Notes: generated by a model not told the origin, from the letters alone. Counted from the stretch's first letter, positions 1 to 10,840 are shown. The stretch is 64,000 nucleotides of DNA from Hydrogenophaga palleronii_A (GCF_031457455.1 NZ_JAVDWU010000002.1:310001-374000), one strand, 5' to 3'. Translations and numbers: made by a program.

Positions 1-2
1 CG

Positions 3-821
3 CAACTGGACGAGTGGCTGGCCGAAATCACCGAGGCACTGGCTGCACATGATGCTGCCAACCCCGACAACAAGGCCGCGCCTTTCGCCATCAACCAGAT
101 CGTGCACAAGAGCAACGACCGGCTGGAGCACGACATGGCCCTGTGTGCGAAGTACAAGGTACCGATCATCATCACCAGTCTGGGTGCGCGTGAGGACGTG
201 AACCAGGGCGTGCACAGCTGGGGCGGCGTGGTGCTGCACGACGTGATCAACAACGTGTTCGCGCACAAGGCCATCGAGAAGGGGGCCGATGGCCTGATTC
301 CTGTGGCTGCGGGTGCCGGAGGTCACGCGAGCGTGAAGAGCCCTTTTGCGATGATCCAGGAGATTCGCGAATGGTTCGGTGGCCCGGTGGCTTTGTCTGG
401 TTCCATTGCGTCGGGCGGCGCCATTCTCGCGGCACAGGCCATGGGTGCCGATTTCGCCTACATCGGCTCGGCCTTCATTGCCACCGAAGAGGCGCGCGCG
501 GTGGACGGCTACAAGGAGATGATCACGAAGTCGAATTCGGACGACATCGTCTACAGCAATTTCTACACGGGCATCCATGGCAACTACCTCAAGGGCAGCA
601 TCCAGAACGCCGGCATGGACCCGGACAACCTGCCGCAGAGCGACCCGAGCAAGATGAACTTCGGCACCGGTGAAGGCGCCAATGCCGCCAAGGCCTGGAA
701 AGACATCTGGGGTTGCGGCCAAGGCATCGGCGCCATCCGTGAAGTGGTACCGGCGGCGGACCTTGTTGCCAGATTCAAGAAGGAGTATGCAGAGGCCAGG
801 GCGCGGATCTGCGCCCAGTGA
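3..821 (+). CDS. Nitronate monooxygenase family flavoprotein, 5' truncated
   Basis: The reading frame is open from base 3, so the gene starts before the window; a GTG at 102 is internal. The visible part is the C-terminal half of a TIM-barrel FMN enzyme of the nitronate monooxygenase (old name 2-nitropropane dioxygenase) family, which oxidises alkyl nitronates. The family signature for flavin phosphate binding is seen as AAGAGGHAS, followed by ALSGSIASGG and AQAMGADFAYIGSAF, which form the second phosphate-binding loops. The fit to the family is strong, but the catalytic His region lies partly upstream and the true substrate cannot be told. A bidirectional terminator follows the stop. Confidence 0.9.
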   Translation, partial: QLDEWLAEITEALAAHDAANPDNKAAPFAINQIVHKSNDRLEHDMALCAKYKVPIIITSLGAREDVNQGVHSWGGVVLHDVINNVFAHKAIEKGADGLIPVAAGAGGHASVKSPFAMIQEIREWFGGPVALSGSIASGGAILAAQAMGADFAYIGSAFIATEEARAVDGYKEMITKSNSDDIVYSNFYTGIHGNYLKGSIQNAGMDPDNLPQSDPSKMNFGTGEGANAAKAWKDIWGCGQGIGAIREVVPAADLVARFKKEYAEARARICAQ

Positions 822-842
822 CGCTTGCGCCAGCCTCCTGCG

Positions 843-868
843 AAAAAACCGGCCTTCGCCGGTTTTTT
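843..868. terminator. Bidirectional rho-independent terminator
   Basis: An A6 run, CCGGC stem, CTTC loop, GCCGG stem and T6 run. It lies between two convergent genes (stops at 821 and 903) and has a U-tract in both directions, so it can serve both. Confidence 0.9.
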
Positions 869-902
869 CTTTGCCCTCGTCGAGCTGAAGCGATGACGCC
901 AG

Positions 903-3215
903 TCAGGGTCTCGAATCGAAGGGAAACATGCTCGGCACGTCGCTGAACAGGCTGCGAAGGTTCCAGAAAAGGCCCGGCGGCGGTGCGTACTCCACGTTGT
1001 CGGGATCCGAGATGTGTGCCACCCAGCCGCCTTCGCGCCACTCGCTGTAGAGCCAGTCGTCGCCTTCGCGCACCAGGCCGGCTGGCGGCGGCCCCAGTGG
1101 CTTGTTCGGTACGTCCTTGAGTGCTGCCGCCATGTAGTCGATCCAGATGGGCAGGGCCATGCGACCGCCCGACTCGCTGTTGCCCAGGCTGCGCGGTTGG
1201 TCGTGGCCCATCCAGACGACGGTGGCCAGCGACGGGTGGTGGCCGGCAAACCAGGCGTCTTGCACGTCGTTGGTGGTGCCAGTCTTGCCGTAGATGTCGC
1301 TGCGTTTGAGCAAGGCCTGTGCGCGCGCAGCAGTGCCCGTGCGGACCACTTCATTGAGCAGGCTGTTGGTCACGTACGCATTGCGGGCCGGGATGACGCG
1401 GTTGTCTTCGGTGTGCGCAGCGGGCGCAGGCGCCTCGAAAAGCACCTTGCCGTGTGCATCGGTGATTTTCTCCACCACGACCGGCTCCACGCGCCAGCCA
1501 CCATTGGCCAGTGTGGCGTAGGCCTGCGCCATCTGCATCGGTGTGGTGCTTCCCGTGCCCAGGGCCAGCGTGAGGTCGTTGGGATGGCGTTCAGCATCCA
1601 TGCCGAAACGGCTGGTCCAGTCGCGGGCCCGCTGAGTGCCCATGTGCTGCAACACGCGCACGCTGGCCAGGTTGCTCGACTTGGCCAGCGCCGTGCGCAG
1701 CGTGATGGGGCCTGCGAATTCGCCGTTGCTGTTGCCCGGACTCCAGCCGTTCGGGGCTGTGTAGGGCAGATCATCGATCAGGGTACCAGGCATCACCCGT
1801 TCTTCCAGCGCTGCGGAGTAGAGCAGTGGTTTGAATGCAGAGCCGGGCTGGCGCCAACTCTGGGTGACGTGGTTGAAGGGTTGGCGGGAAAAATCGAAAC
1901 CGCCGACCAGGGCACGGACCCGGCCTGTTTTTGCATCCACCGCCACCAGGGCAGCCTCGACTTCCGGCCATTGCGAAATGGACCAGTTCTTACCCGTCTT
2001 CACGACCCGGATCACCGAGCCCCGAGCCAGCTTCAATGAGTCCTTGGCTTTCGGCGCCAGCCCACGCTGGGCCCAGCGCAGGCCTTCGCCCTGCAGGCGG
2101 ACCTGCTCCCCGCTGGCCAGTTGAACCCGCACCTCATTGGGTGAAGCGGCGAGCACGATGCCCACCCGTAGCGTTTCGTCGTCGCGATGGTCTTTCAGGG
2201 CTTCTGCCGCAGCACGCTCCAGTTCCGCTCCACTGCCCGAAATCGCTTCAAACGATTCGGGGCCACGCCACGCGCCGCGGCGATCGTGAGCGAGCACGCC
2301 ACGTTGCAGCGCTTCGTGGGCCGCACGCTGATCCGCTGACTTCAACGACGTGGTGACCTTGAGCCCGGTGGAGTAGGCCTCGGTGCCGAAACGCTCCACC
2401 ACCGCCCGCCTGGCCATCTCGGCCACGTGGGCGGCGTTCACGCTGCGCGGGCCTCTGGTGCGCAGTTGCAGCTTTTCGGCTTTTGCGGCGGCCAGTTGCC
2501 TCTCGTCAATGACGCCCACCGCTCGCATGCGCTCCAGCACCACGCGCTGGCGTTTCACTGCCCGATCAAGGTTGGCGACCGGGTTGGCGTAGTAGGGGTT
2601 CTGCGGCAGTCCGGCCAGCATCGCGGTTTCAGCCAGCGTGAGCTTGTCCAGGGACTTGCCGAAATAGGCCTGCGCGGCGGCGGCGAACCCGTAGGCACGT
2701 TGACCAAGAAAGATCTCGTTGAGGTAGATCTCCAAGATGCGGTCTTTGGAGATCGCCTGCTCCAGCCGCAGTGCCAGCAGGATCTCCTTGGCCTTGCGTT
2801 CGGCCGACAGCTCGCGCGTGAGCAGCATGGTGCGCACCAGTTGTTGCGTGATGGTGGACGCGCCTTGCTTTCTGCCGCCAGTGAGCAGGGCCACGGCCGC
2901 GCGGGCCATGCCTTTCGGGTCGATGCCGGAGTGCTCATAGAAGCGGGAATCTTCCACGGCGAGCACGGCATCTTTCAGTTGTTGCGGCGTTTGTGCCAGC
3001 GGCACATACACCCGCCGCTCGGTGCCGAACTGGGCAATCTCCACACCGTCGGCGGTGAACACCTGCAGGGGGAGCTTCGGCGCATAGCTGACGATGCGAT
3101 CCAGCGGAGGCAAATCGAACGTGGACGCTTGTGCTGCTGACGTGGCCAGCAGCAGTGGGGCAGAGATGGCGAGCGCCAGACTGAGCAACAGGCGGCGCGA
3201 TTGACGCATAAGCAT
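903..3215 (-). CDS. Class A penicillin-binding protein, PBP1A type
   Basis: Bifunctional peptidoglycan synthase of 770 residues that polymerises lipid II and cross-links peptides in the periplasm. The N-terminus has a basic start and a hydrophobic segment (residues 8-28) acting as signal anchor. The GT51 domain shows the catalytic Glu in EDSRFYEHSG (E88) and GASTITQQLVR (about 118-128). The transpeptidase domain has all three motifs: SAFK (S459, K462), SSN (513-515) and KTG (644-646). It is transcribed away from a second, larger GT51 protein at 3349. It is not next to pil genes, where the housekeeping mrcA of many proteobacteria sits, so it may be a second copy; the genome would have to be searched. 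Start ATG at 3215 fits the signal anchor. Confidence 0.93.
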   Translation of the reverse strand: MLMRQSRRLLLSLALAISAPLLLATSAAQASTFDLPPLDRIVSYAPKLPLQVFTADGVEIAQFGTERRVYVPLAQTPQQLKDAVLAVEDSRFYEHSGIDPKGMARAAVALLTGGRKQGASTITQQLVRTMLLTRELSAERKAKEILLALRLEQAISKDRILEIYLNEIFLGQRAYGFAAAAQAYFGKSLDKLTLAETAMLAGLPQNPYYANPVANLDRAVKRQRVVLERMRAVGVIDERQLAAAKAEKLQLRTRGPRSVNAAHVAEMARRAVVERFGTEAYSTGLKVTTSLKSADQRAAHEALQRGVLAHDRRGAWRGPESFEAISGSGAELERAAAEALKDHRDDETLRVGIVLAASPNEVRVQLASGEQVRLQGEGLRWAQRGLAPKAKDSLKLARGSVIRVVKTGKNWSISQWPEVEAALVAVDAKTGRVRALVGGFDFSRQPFNHVTQSWRQPGSAFKPLLYSAALEERVMPGTLIDDLPYTAPNGWSPGNSNGEFAGPITLRTALAKSSNLASVRVLQHMGTQRARDWTSRFGMDAERHPNDLTLALGTGSTTPMQMAQAYATLANGGWRVEPVVVEKITDAHGKVLFEAPAPAAHTEDNRVIPARNAYVTNSLLNEVVRTGTAARAQALLKRSDIYGKTGTTNDVQDAWFAGHHPSLATVVWMGHDQPRSLGNSESGGRMALPIWIDYMAAALKDVPNKPLGPPPAGLVREGDDWLYSEWREGGWVAHISDPDNVEYAPPPGLFWNLRSLFSDVPSMFPFDSRP

Positions 3216-3348
3216 GGAGTGGGATTATCCGGCGCCCGGTCATCCTGCCAGTGCACAGTACGTAACTGAGTGTGCAGTCGTGTTTTTCGACACACGGATT
3301 CCTGGCATGTCAGCACACAATGGCGCTCATACTGCAGACAGAGCCTTC

Positions 3349-6300
3349 ATGACCGAGACGCCTTTCCGGGAGACTGGCCAAACGGCCTTCAGCGAACACG
3401 CGGCCGAGCCCGGTCGACGTAGGCGCTCACGCCTGTGGCTGATGGTTTTGGGCACCCTGCTGTTGATGGCCATTCTGGCTGTCGTGCTGTTGTCACACGA
3501 AGCGCATACGTCTCGCTGGCAGGCCTGGGCGCTGCAACGCTACGCCGCCCCACTGGGGTTTGAAGTGGCCCCCGGGCCCAGCGAGCACATTCGGTTTCCC
3601 AAGCACGGTCCGTTCGATGAGCGCCTGGGTTACACCCGCATTCCTGCATTCCTCACCAGCCTGCAGGCCCGCGGCTTCGAGGTCACGGAGCAGGCGAGGC
3701 ACAACCCGGCTCTGATTGCGCACCTGGATCGCGGCCTATACGCCCCTTATGCCGAAAAGGCGCAGGCCGGGCTGACGGTGTTCGACTGCCGCCACAACTC
3801 GATTCACCGCTTCCGCTATCCCCATCGCCAGTTCGAGCAGTTGGACAACGTGCCGCCTGTGGTCGCGCAGTCGCTGTTGTTCATCGAGAACCGCGACCTG
3901 CTGGATCCCGAGCGACCGAACCTGAACCCGGCGGTCGACTGGGTGCGTTTCACCCGGGCTGTGTTGGGTCAGCTCGGCAACCGCCTCCACGCCGAGGTCG
4001 ACACGCCCGGTGGCAGCACCCTGGCGACGCAGATCGAAAAGTACCGGCATTCGCCTGCCGGCATCACCCACAACGAACGCGAAAAGTTGCGCCAGATGGT
4101 GTCAGCTGCGGTGCGTGCCTACCAGCGTGGCAAGGACACGCTGCCGGTACGGCGCCAGATTCTGCTTGACTATCTCAATACGGTTCCGCTGTCGGCCGCA
4201 CCGCGCCATGGCGAAGTCCATGGGCTCGCTGATGGTTTGTGGGTGTGGTTTGGTACCGACCTCGACCGCGCCCGTTTCCTGCTCACGCCTGGAGAGGGGG
4301 TGGGCGAGCACCAGACCGAACGTGGCCAGATCCTGCGTCAGGTGGTGGCCCTCATGGTGGCGCACCGCCGTCCCTCGTGGTACCTCGCCCAGGGACGCGA
4401 TGACCTCGAGGCCACGACAGACGCCTACCTGCGCCTGCTGGCTGCCGAAGGCATCATCGATGCCGGCTGGCGCGACGCCGCATTGGGGCAACGGCTTGGT
4501 TTCCGCGACATGGCTATCGATCCACCTCTGCTGCCCACCCACCTCGGCAAAGGCAGTGCCGTGGCGCGCAGCCGCCTGGCGACCTGGCTGGGCACGTCGC
4601 TCTACAGCCTGGACCGACTGGATGCCAGCCTGGACACCACGCTCCATGGCGAACTGCAGGATGCCGTCAGTGACTACCTGGGGCGCCTGAGCGATGCGGG
4701 CTTTGCGCGCTCGCAGGCACTCATCGGTGAGCGCCTGCTGCAGCCCGCCACGCTGAGCGAGGTGAACTACAGCTTCACCTTGTTGGAGCGCACAGACGAG
4801 GGCAATTTGGTGCGCGTACAGACCGACACCACGGCCCAGCCGCTGGACATCAACGAAGGCAGCAAGCTCGAACTGGGCTCCACCGCCAAGCTGCGGGTGT
4901 TGGCCACCTACCTGGAACTGGTGGCTGAGCTGCACGCCCGCCTGGCCCCCCTGGATGCGGAAAGCCTGCGGGCCAGCGCCTTTGACGGGCAGGACACGCT
5001 CACGCGCTGGGCTGTGCAGCACCTCAGCCACGCGAAAGACAGCAGCCTTGATGCCATGCTCCATGCCGCGCTGGAGCGGCGGTTTTCGGCCGACCCCGGC
5101 GAGGGCTTCTTCACTGGCGGAGGCCTGCACACCTTCAACAATTTCAACGCCGACGACAACTCACGCTCGCCGACCCTGCGGGAAGCGATGCAGGCCTCCA
5201 TCAACCTGCCGTTTGTGCGACTGATGAGGGAAGTCGTCCGCCACACGATGTACCAGGTGCCGGGCAGCACCGCGCGATTGCTCGAAGACGACAGCGACCC
5301 GCGCCGTGAGGTTTACCTTGCTCGCTTTGCCGATCGGGAGGGGCAGACCTTTCTGCGCCGTTTCTGGCGCAAACTGGAACCGCGTAGCGCCACTGAATTG
5401 CGCTCGATGTTGCTCGAAGGCCTTCGCCCAACGCCTGAGCGTCTGACCGCCGTGTTCCGTTACCTGGAGCCGGACGCTTCGCAGGAGGCGCTGAGCGCCT
5501 TTCTGCACGAACGGCTTGGCGAGAGAACGCCGGGTGCACCCCGTCTGGAGCGTTTGTACAGCCGCTTCGCGCCCGAAACCCTGGACCTGCCCGACCGCGG
5601 CTACCTGGCCGGCGTGCACCCGCTGGAGCTCTGGCTGGTCGCGTACCGCTTGCAGAACCCCGCAGCCACCTTGAGCGAGGCGCTGAGCGCCAGCAAGAGC
5701 GAACGGCAGGCGGTCTACGGCTGGTTGTTCCGTTCCCGCGTCAAGAGTGCACAGGACACACGCATCTACACCCTGCTGGAAGTCGAGGCCTTCCTGGACA
5801 TCCATCAGCGTTGGACCCGGCTGGGCTATCCGTTCGGCCACTTGGTGCCCTCGCTGGCCACGGCGCTGGGAAGCTCGGGTGACCGGCCTGCGGCGCTGGC
5901 CGAACTGATGGGCATCATTCTCAACGACGGCGTGCGCCTGCCGACCCGCCACCTGACAGGCGTGCAGTTTGCCAGCGACACCCCCTGGGCCACCTCGCTG
6001 GCGAGGGGCTCCGTGGCAGGCGAACGTGTGATGGCGCCAGAGGTGGCCCGGGCGCTGCAGCAAGCCTTGGCTGACGTGGTGGAACGTGGCACGGCGCGTC
6101 GCCTGGCGGGCAGCTTCCGCACCGAGGGCGGTGAAGACCTGTCGCCGGGAGGCAAGACCGGCACCGGCGACAACCGCGTGGTCGTGCGCGGTCGCGCCGC
6201 GCTTTCGCTCAACCGCACTGCCACCTTTGTGTTTCACCTGGGTCCGCGCTATTTCGGCACGGTGACTGCGTACGTTGTCGGACCCAATGCCGCAAGGTAC

Positions 6301-6408
6301 CGGTTCACCTCGGGACTGCCGGTGCAGATCCTGAGTTCGATGGGGCCGGTGCTGAGGCCCTATCTGGATGCCTCGCAGGCCCAGACTTGTGCGTCAGCGC
6401 CGTCTTGA
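3349..6408 (+). CDS. Large bifunctional transglycosylase/transpeptidase (unusual class A PBP)
   Basis: A 1,019-residue membrane-anchored protein: cytoplasmic basic stretch RRRRSR at 23-28, one membrane span at about 30-48, then a GT51 domain. Instead of the usual EDxxFxxHxG it has FIENRDLLDP (E180), while GGSTLATQIEK (221-231) keeps the second GT51 motif. A transpeptidase-like region follows, with STAK (511-514), SIN (617-619) and KTG (936-938), so all three penicilloyl-serine motifs are kept but spread over more than 420 residues with a long insertion between SIN and KTG. Family members of this size are annotated in Burkholderiales only as transglycosylase-domain proteins. ATG 3307 is an alternative start; 3349 gives the more usual short cytoplasmic tail. 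Codon use is like its neighbours. Confidence 0.85.
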   Translation: MTETPFRETGQTAFSEHAAEPGRRRRSRLWLMVLGTLLLMAILAVVLLSHEAHTSRWQAWALQRYAAPLGFEVAPGPSEHIRFPKHGPFDERLGYTRIPAFLTSLQARGFEVTEQARHNPALIAHLDRGLYAPYAEKAQAGLTVFDCRHNSIHRFRYPHRQFEQLDNVPPVVAQSLLFIENRDLLDPERPNLNPAVDWVRFTRAVLGQLGNRLHAEVDTPGGSTLATQIEKYRHSPAGITHNEREKLRQMVSAAVRAYQRGKDTLPVRRQILLDYLNTVPLSAAPRHGEVHGLADGLWVWFGTDLDRARFLLTPGEGVGEHQTERGQILRQVVALMVAHRRPSWYLAQGRDDLEATTDAYLRLLAAEGIIDAGWRDAALGQRLGFRDMAIDPPLLPTHLGKGSAVARSRLATWLGTSLYSLDRLDASLDTTLHGELQDAVSDYLGRLSDAGFARSQALIGERLLQPATLSEVNYSFTLLERTDEGNLVRVQTDTTAQPLDINEGSKLELGSTAKLRVLATYLELVAELHARLAPLDAESLRASAFDGQDTLTRWAVQHLSHAKDSSLDAMLHAALERRFSADPGEGFFTGGGLHTFNNFNADDNSRSPTLREAMQASINLPFVRLMREVVRHTMYQVPGSTARLLEDDSDPRREVYLARFADREGQTFLRRFWRKLEPRSATELRSMLLEGLRPTPERLTAVFRYLEPDASQEALSAFLHERLGERTPGAPRLERLYSRFAPETLDLPDRGYLAGVHPLELWLVAYRLQNPAATLSEALSASKSERQAVYGWLFRSRVKSAQDTRIYTLLEVEAFLDIHQRWTRLGYPFGHLVPSLATALGSSGDRPAALAELMGIILNDGVRLPTRHLTGVQFASDTPWATSLARGSVAGERVMAPEVARALQQALADVVERGTARRLAGSFRTEGGEDLSPGGKTGTGDNRVVVRGRAALSLNRTATFVFHLGPRYFGTVTAYVVGPNAARYRFTSGLPVQILSSMGPVLRPYLDASQAQTCASAPS

Positions 6409-6429
6409 ACCAAGCTGAACAAAGGGGTC

Positions 6430-7365
6430 TTATGCCGCGCCCCTGAATCGGGTGAGCGATTGTTTGCGGAACTCGCTGGGCGTCATGCCCTTCATTTCCA
6501 GAAAGCGGCGATTGAAGTTGGCCACGTTGTTGAAACCCACCTCAAAGCAGATGTGGGTGACCTGCTGATCCGTGTCCATGAGCAACTGGCAGGCCCGGCT
6601 GATGCGCACGCGGTTCACGAAGTCGGTGAAGGTGTTGCCGGTGGCCTTGCGGAAGAAGCGGCTGAACCGGCTCTCGCTCATGCCGAGCTCGGCGGCCAGT
6701 GCGGCCGCCGAGTGTTCGTCGGCCAGGCGGTCGGTGATGCGGCTGACCACGGCGTGGATCTGGTCGATGGAAGCGTCGTCGTCGTCGCTTTGCAACTGCA
6801 CGCTGGAGAGCTGTCGGTAGTCGGTGCAGGCGGCGAGATCGGCCAGGTAGTCGCAGAATGCGATGAGGCGGCGCAGACCCCGTGCGGCCTTCACGCGGTG
6901 CCAGTGCTGTTCGGCGGCCTCGGACAGACCGAAGAACTCGATACCGTGTTTGGCGCGCTCCAGCAAGGGCAGCACTTCGCGCAATTCAGGAATGGTCTCG
7001 GAAGCTTGCGCCAGCGGCTCATGGGTGAACTGGATCACCAGATCACGCTGGGCCACCCCGCCTTCGGGCACGTCCATGCTGACCCAGTTGTGGGGCAGAC
7101 GCGGACCGGTGAGCACCACCTGGCCAGGCTGGAAGGTGCCGATCCAGTCGCCCACGAACACCTTGCCGCTGGTGCTGGTGATCAGGTGCAGTTCGTATTC
7201 GTCGTGGTAATGCCAGCGCGCCAGGGGCGTGGGGAAGCCATGTGCCAGACATCGCACAAAGCCCACGTCGACTGGCGACTCGTAGCCCAGGTTGGGCGAG
7301 CGCGCCAGCTCGTGTTCCAGCTCGGGTCTGATCTGGCGCGGGGCACTGCGGCTGCGGACGATCAT
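6430..7365 (-). CDS. AraC-family transcriptional regulator of the pentitol operon
   Basis: 311 residues. The N-terminal half is a cupin-like sensing domain (HYHDEYELHLI, then LTGPRLPHNW), the C-terminal third carries the two helix-turn-helix motifs of AraC/XylS proteins, ending with the conserved HICFEVGFNNVANFNRRFLEMKGMTPSEFR pattern (about 268-298; positions approximate). Start ATG 7365 is set by an AGGGGA ribosome site; an upstream extension to 7503 overlaps the preceding gene. It is the last gene of a seven-gene operon for polyol uptake and oxidation, 26 nt after the arabitol dehydrogenase gene, so it most likely senses a pentitol and activates the operon promoter upstream of 14098. Confidence 0.9.
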   Translation of the reverse strand: MIVRSRSAPRQIRPELEHELARSPNLGYESPVDVGFVRCLAHGFPTPLARWHYHDEYELHLITSTSGKVFVGDWIGTFQPGQVVLTGPRLPHNWVSMDVPEGGVAQRDLVIQFTHEPLAQASETIPELREVLPLLERAKHGIEFFGLSEAAEQHWHRVKAARGLRRLIAFCDYLADLAACTDYRQLSSVQLQSDDDDASIDQIHAVVSRITDRLADEHSAAALAAELGMSESRFSRFFRKATGNTFTDFVNRVRISRACQLLMDTDQQVTHICFEVGFNNVANFNRRFLEMKGMTPSEFRKQSLTRFRGAA

Positions 7366-7391
7366 GGTGTTCCCCTGCGTGGCGATCCGCG

Positions 7392-8810
7392 TCAGGCGGC
7401 AGCCGGACCGACGCCGGTGTGGGCGGTGACAAAACGGCTCACCCGGTCGCGGGCACGGCGCACCGCTTCCACCAGGCGGGCGTCTGCAGCGAGTTCGCCC
7501 CACAGCGCATGCTCGGCACAGAAGGCGGCCACCGGGTCGGCCGCTTCGCAGAGGGCGTGTGCGGTGTCGGGTTTCATGGCTTGGTCCTGGTAGGTGTAGG
7601 GAAGCTGCCCGGCATGCCAGCGCTGCAGGTAGGCCAGAAAGAGCGCTGGCAGCATGGCCACACTTTCGATGCTCTCACCCCGGGCCAAGCGCTCGCGAAT
7701 GGTCGGCACGACAAAGCCCGGGATCTTGCTGAACCCGTCCATGGCCACGCGCTGGTTGGTGTCGGCAATGGCGGGGTTGCTGAAGCGGTCAAGCACCACA
7801 TCTCGGTAGGAGGGCAGGTGGATGGGGCAGGGGTGTTCCGGTGTGTCCAGCACGGGGATCACGTCGTCGGTGACGTAATCGTAGGCGAATCGGCGGATCA
7901 CTGCATGCTGCGTGCCTTCGTGGATGTAACGCAAGCCCAGCAGAGTGCCGGCCCAGGCGATGCAGCTGTGCGTGGCGTTGAGCAGGCGGATCTTGGCTTC
8001 TTCAAAGGCATCCACCGAATCCACCATTTCCACACCGACGCGCTCCCACTCTGGCCGATCTGCAATGAAATCGTCTTCGATCACCCACTGGATGAAGCTC
8101 TCGGCCATGAGGGAAGCAGGGTCTTGTTCACCAGTGGCGGCCAGGACGCGATCGACCACGTCGGGCGAGGGGCGGGGCGTGATCCGGTCCACCATGGCGT
8201 TGGGGCTGCTGGTCTGGGCTTCGACCCAGGCCTTGAGTGCCGTATCGCCAAGTGCGTCGATGAACTGCAGCAGACCGCTGCGGGCGCGCTCACCGTTGTG
8301 ACGCAGGTTGTCGCAGTTCAGCAGCGTGACAGGCCCGGCACCCGCCTTTGCCCGCGCTCGCAGCAGGGTGACCAGGGCACCGTAGAGGGTGTGGCCGGCC
8401 AGGCCCGTTTTCATGGCCTCCAGGTCGGCGCGCAGCTCTGGGAATCCGGCCCAGTCCAGGCGGCTGTTTGCGTCGAGGTAGTAGCCTGCTTCGGTGACGG
8501 TGAAAGAGATGATGCGTGTGGTCGGGTTGGCGCCCACGGCCACCAGGGGCGCCAGATCCGCCTGGTACGGGATCACTTGTTCAATGGCGGTGATGCGCGT
8601 GTAGCTGCGCTCGCCTTGCGGCGTCACGGTTTCGAGCGTGTAGGCGCCACCCTGTGACTGCAGTGCGGCGATGGTGTCCTGCATGTCGGGGCGCAGGTTG
8701 CCTGCGGCGATGCGCCAGCGCTTGTCGCCAAGTTGCCGCAGCTGATGGACATAAACGGCCTGGTGCGCGCGATGGAACGAGCCCAGGCCCAGGTGCAGGA
8801 TGGTGTTCAT
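7392..8810 (-). CDS. dalD: D-arabitol 4-dehydrogenase-like long-chain polyol dehydrogenase
   Basis: 472 residues, the usual length of the polyol-specific long-chain dehydrogenases (mannitol 2-, arabitol 4-dehydrogenase), which oxidise polyols with NAD. The start HLGLGSFHRAHQ (6-17) is the nucleotide-binding region and the family catalytic pattern KxxxxNxxH is present as K273, N278, H281. The sequence around LETVTPQGER, NCDNLRHNGER and QDTNQRVAMDGFSKIP resembles Klebsiella DalD from memory, more than mannitol dehydrogenases; this is a recollection, not an alignment. Product from D-arabitol would be D-xylulose. ATG 8810 is chosen over a TTG at 8819. It lies 62 nt after the ribitol-dehydrogenase-like gene. 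Confidence 0.85.
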   Translation of the reverse strand: MNTILHLGLGSFHRAHQAVYVHQLRQLGDKRWRIAAGNLRPDMQDTIAALQSQGGAYTLETVTPQGERSYTRITAIEQVIPYQADLAPLVAVGANPTTRIISFTVTEAGYYLDANSRLDWAGFPELRADLEAMKTGLAGHTLYGALVTLLRARAKAGAGPVTLLNCDNLRHNGERARSGLLQFIDALGDTALKAWVEAQTSSPNAMVDRITPRPSPDVVDRVLAATGEQDPASLMAESFIQWVIEDDFIADRPEWERVGVEMVDSVDAFEEAKIRLLNATHSCIAWAGTLLGLRYIHEGTQHAVIRRFAYDYVTDDVIPVLDTPEHPCPIHLPSYRDVVLDRFSNPAIADTNQRVAMDGFSKIPGFVVPTIRERLARGESIESVAMLPALFLAYLQRWHAGQLPYTYQDQAMKPDTAHALCEAADPVAAFCAEHALWGELAADARLVEAVRRARDRVSRFVTAHTGVGPAAA

Positions 8811-8872
8811 GGTGAGCAATGACCCTTGGGGCAGGGTGTCGAGAGACGGAATGGTGAGATGGGTGGGAGCGG

Positions 8873-9607
8873 TCAGAGATCGAACTGGGTGGGCATCATC
8901 ACGATGTCGCGAATCGTCACGCCGCGCGGACGCGTGAGCATGAAGAGCACGACCTCGGCCACTTCAGACGCCTCGATCAGGCTGCCGCTGGCCTTGGCCT
9001 CCTGCAACTTGTCGGCGGGCCAGTCGGCCAGCAATGATGTGATCACCGGTCCCGGTGAGATCGCGCCCACCCGGATGCCGTGTTTGAAGACCTGCCTGCG
9101 CACGGTCTGCACAAAACAGTTGATGGCCCACTTGGACGAGGCGTAGACAGGCTCCCAAGGTGTGGGAAAGTGGGCGGCCAGCGAGCTGGTGACGATGATG
9201 TCGCCGCTGCCGCGTTCGATCATGTGCGGCAGCACGCCACGCACGTTCTTCATGACCACATTGATGTTCAGCTGGAGCATGCGGTCGATGGCATCGTCGC
9301 TGGCGTCAACGAGGTTCCCTCCCACGTAGAGGCCCGCGTTGGCGTGAAACACATCGAGCCTCCCCGCTTGCGCGAGCACACGCTCCGGCATGCCTGCGCA
9401 CTGCCCGGTGTCCAGCAAATCCAGCACCAGGGGTTGGGCGGCGGGTCCCAGGGACGCGCAGGCCCTGGCCAACGCGGCTTCATCGCGGTCGATCAATACG
9501 ACCTGCGCGCCGGCCTTCACCATCGCATGGGCGCTCGCGAAACCAATGCCCGACGCCGCGCCCGTGATGGCTGCCACCTGGCCGGCAAGTGCTTGTGCTT
9601 GGCTCAT
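8873..9607 (-). CDS. rbtD: Ribitol 2-dehydrogenase-like short-chain dehydrogenase
   Basis: 244-residue SDR. TGAASGIG (15-22) binds NAD, NAG is at 90-92, and the catalytic set is the Ser in TSSLAA plus Y155 and K159 (YASSK). Segments such as FHANAGLYVGG, the WEPVYASSK region and RDIVMMPTQFDL recall Klebsiella ribitol 2-dehydrogenase, which makes D-ribulose. R. sphaeroides has SmoS (sorbitol dehydrogenase) at the same operon position, so a hexitol substrate is the alternative. ATG 9607 is preferred to TTG 9625, though neither has a good ribosome site. It starts 34 nt after the ATPase gene ends. Confidence 0.8.
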   Translation of the reverse strand: MSQAQALAGQVAAITGAASGIGFASAHAMVKAGAQVVLIDRDEAALARACASLGPAAQPLVLDLLDTGQCAGMPERVLAQAGRLDVFHANAGLYVGGNLVDASDDAIDRMLQLNINVVMKNVRGVLPHMIERGSGDIIVTSSLAAHFPTPWEPVYASSKWAINCFVQTVRRQVFKHGIRVGAISPGPVITSLLADWPADKLQEAKASGSLIEASEVAEVVLFMLTRPRGVTIRDIVMMPTQFDL

Positions 9608-9641
9608 GGTTTGAGTGAATGACAAAGGTGAGAGCGCCAGG

Positions 9642-10697
<1,056 letters not shown>

Positions 10698-10767
10698 TGG
10701 AATGTCTCCTCAGATGTTCGATGCCGCAGATGCGTTGCGAGCGAAGGTGTCTTGTTCAAGGCGACCG

Positions 10768-10840
10768 CGGAACCGGCTTTGCCGGGCCGCCAGTCGCGCC
10801 CCCCAGTGGGGGGTGGCGCCGAAGGCGACGCGGGGGGCGT
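10768..10840 (-). repeat. Three-hairpin 3' element, copy A
   Basis: Directly after the stop of the permease gene (10841). Read on the minus strand: a GC hairpin CGCC-TTC-GGCG, then CCCCCC-ACT-GGGGGG, then CCGGC-AAA-GCCGG ending GGTTCC. One of five copies in the window with the same order and orientation relative to the upstream gene. Confidence 0.85.
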
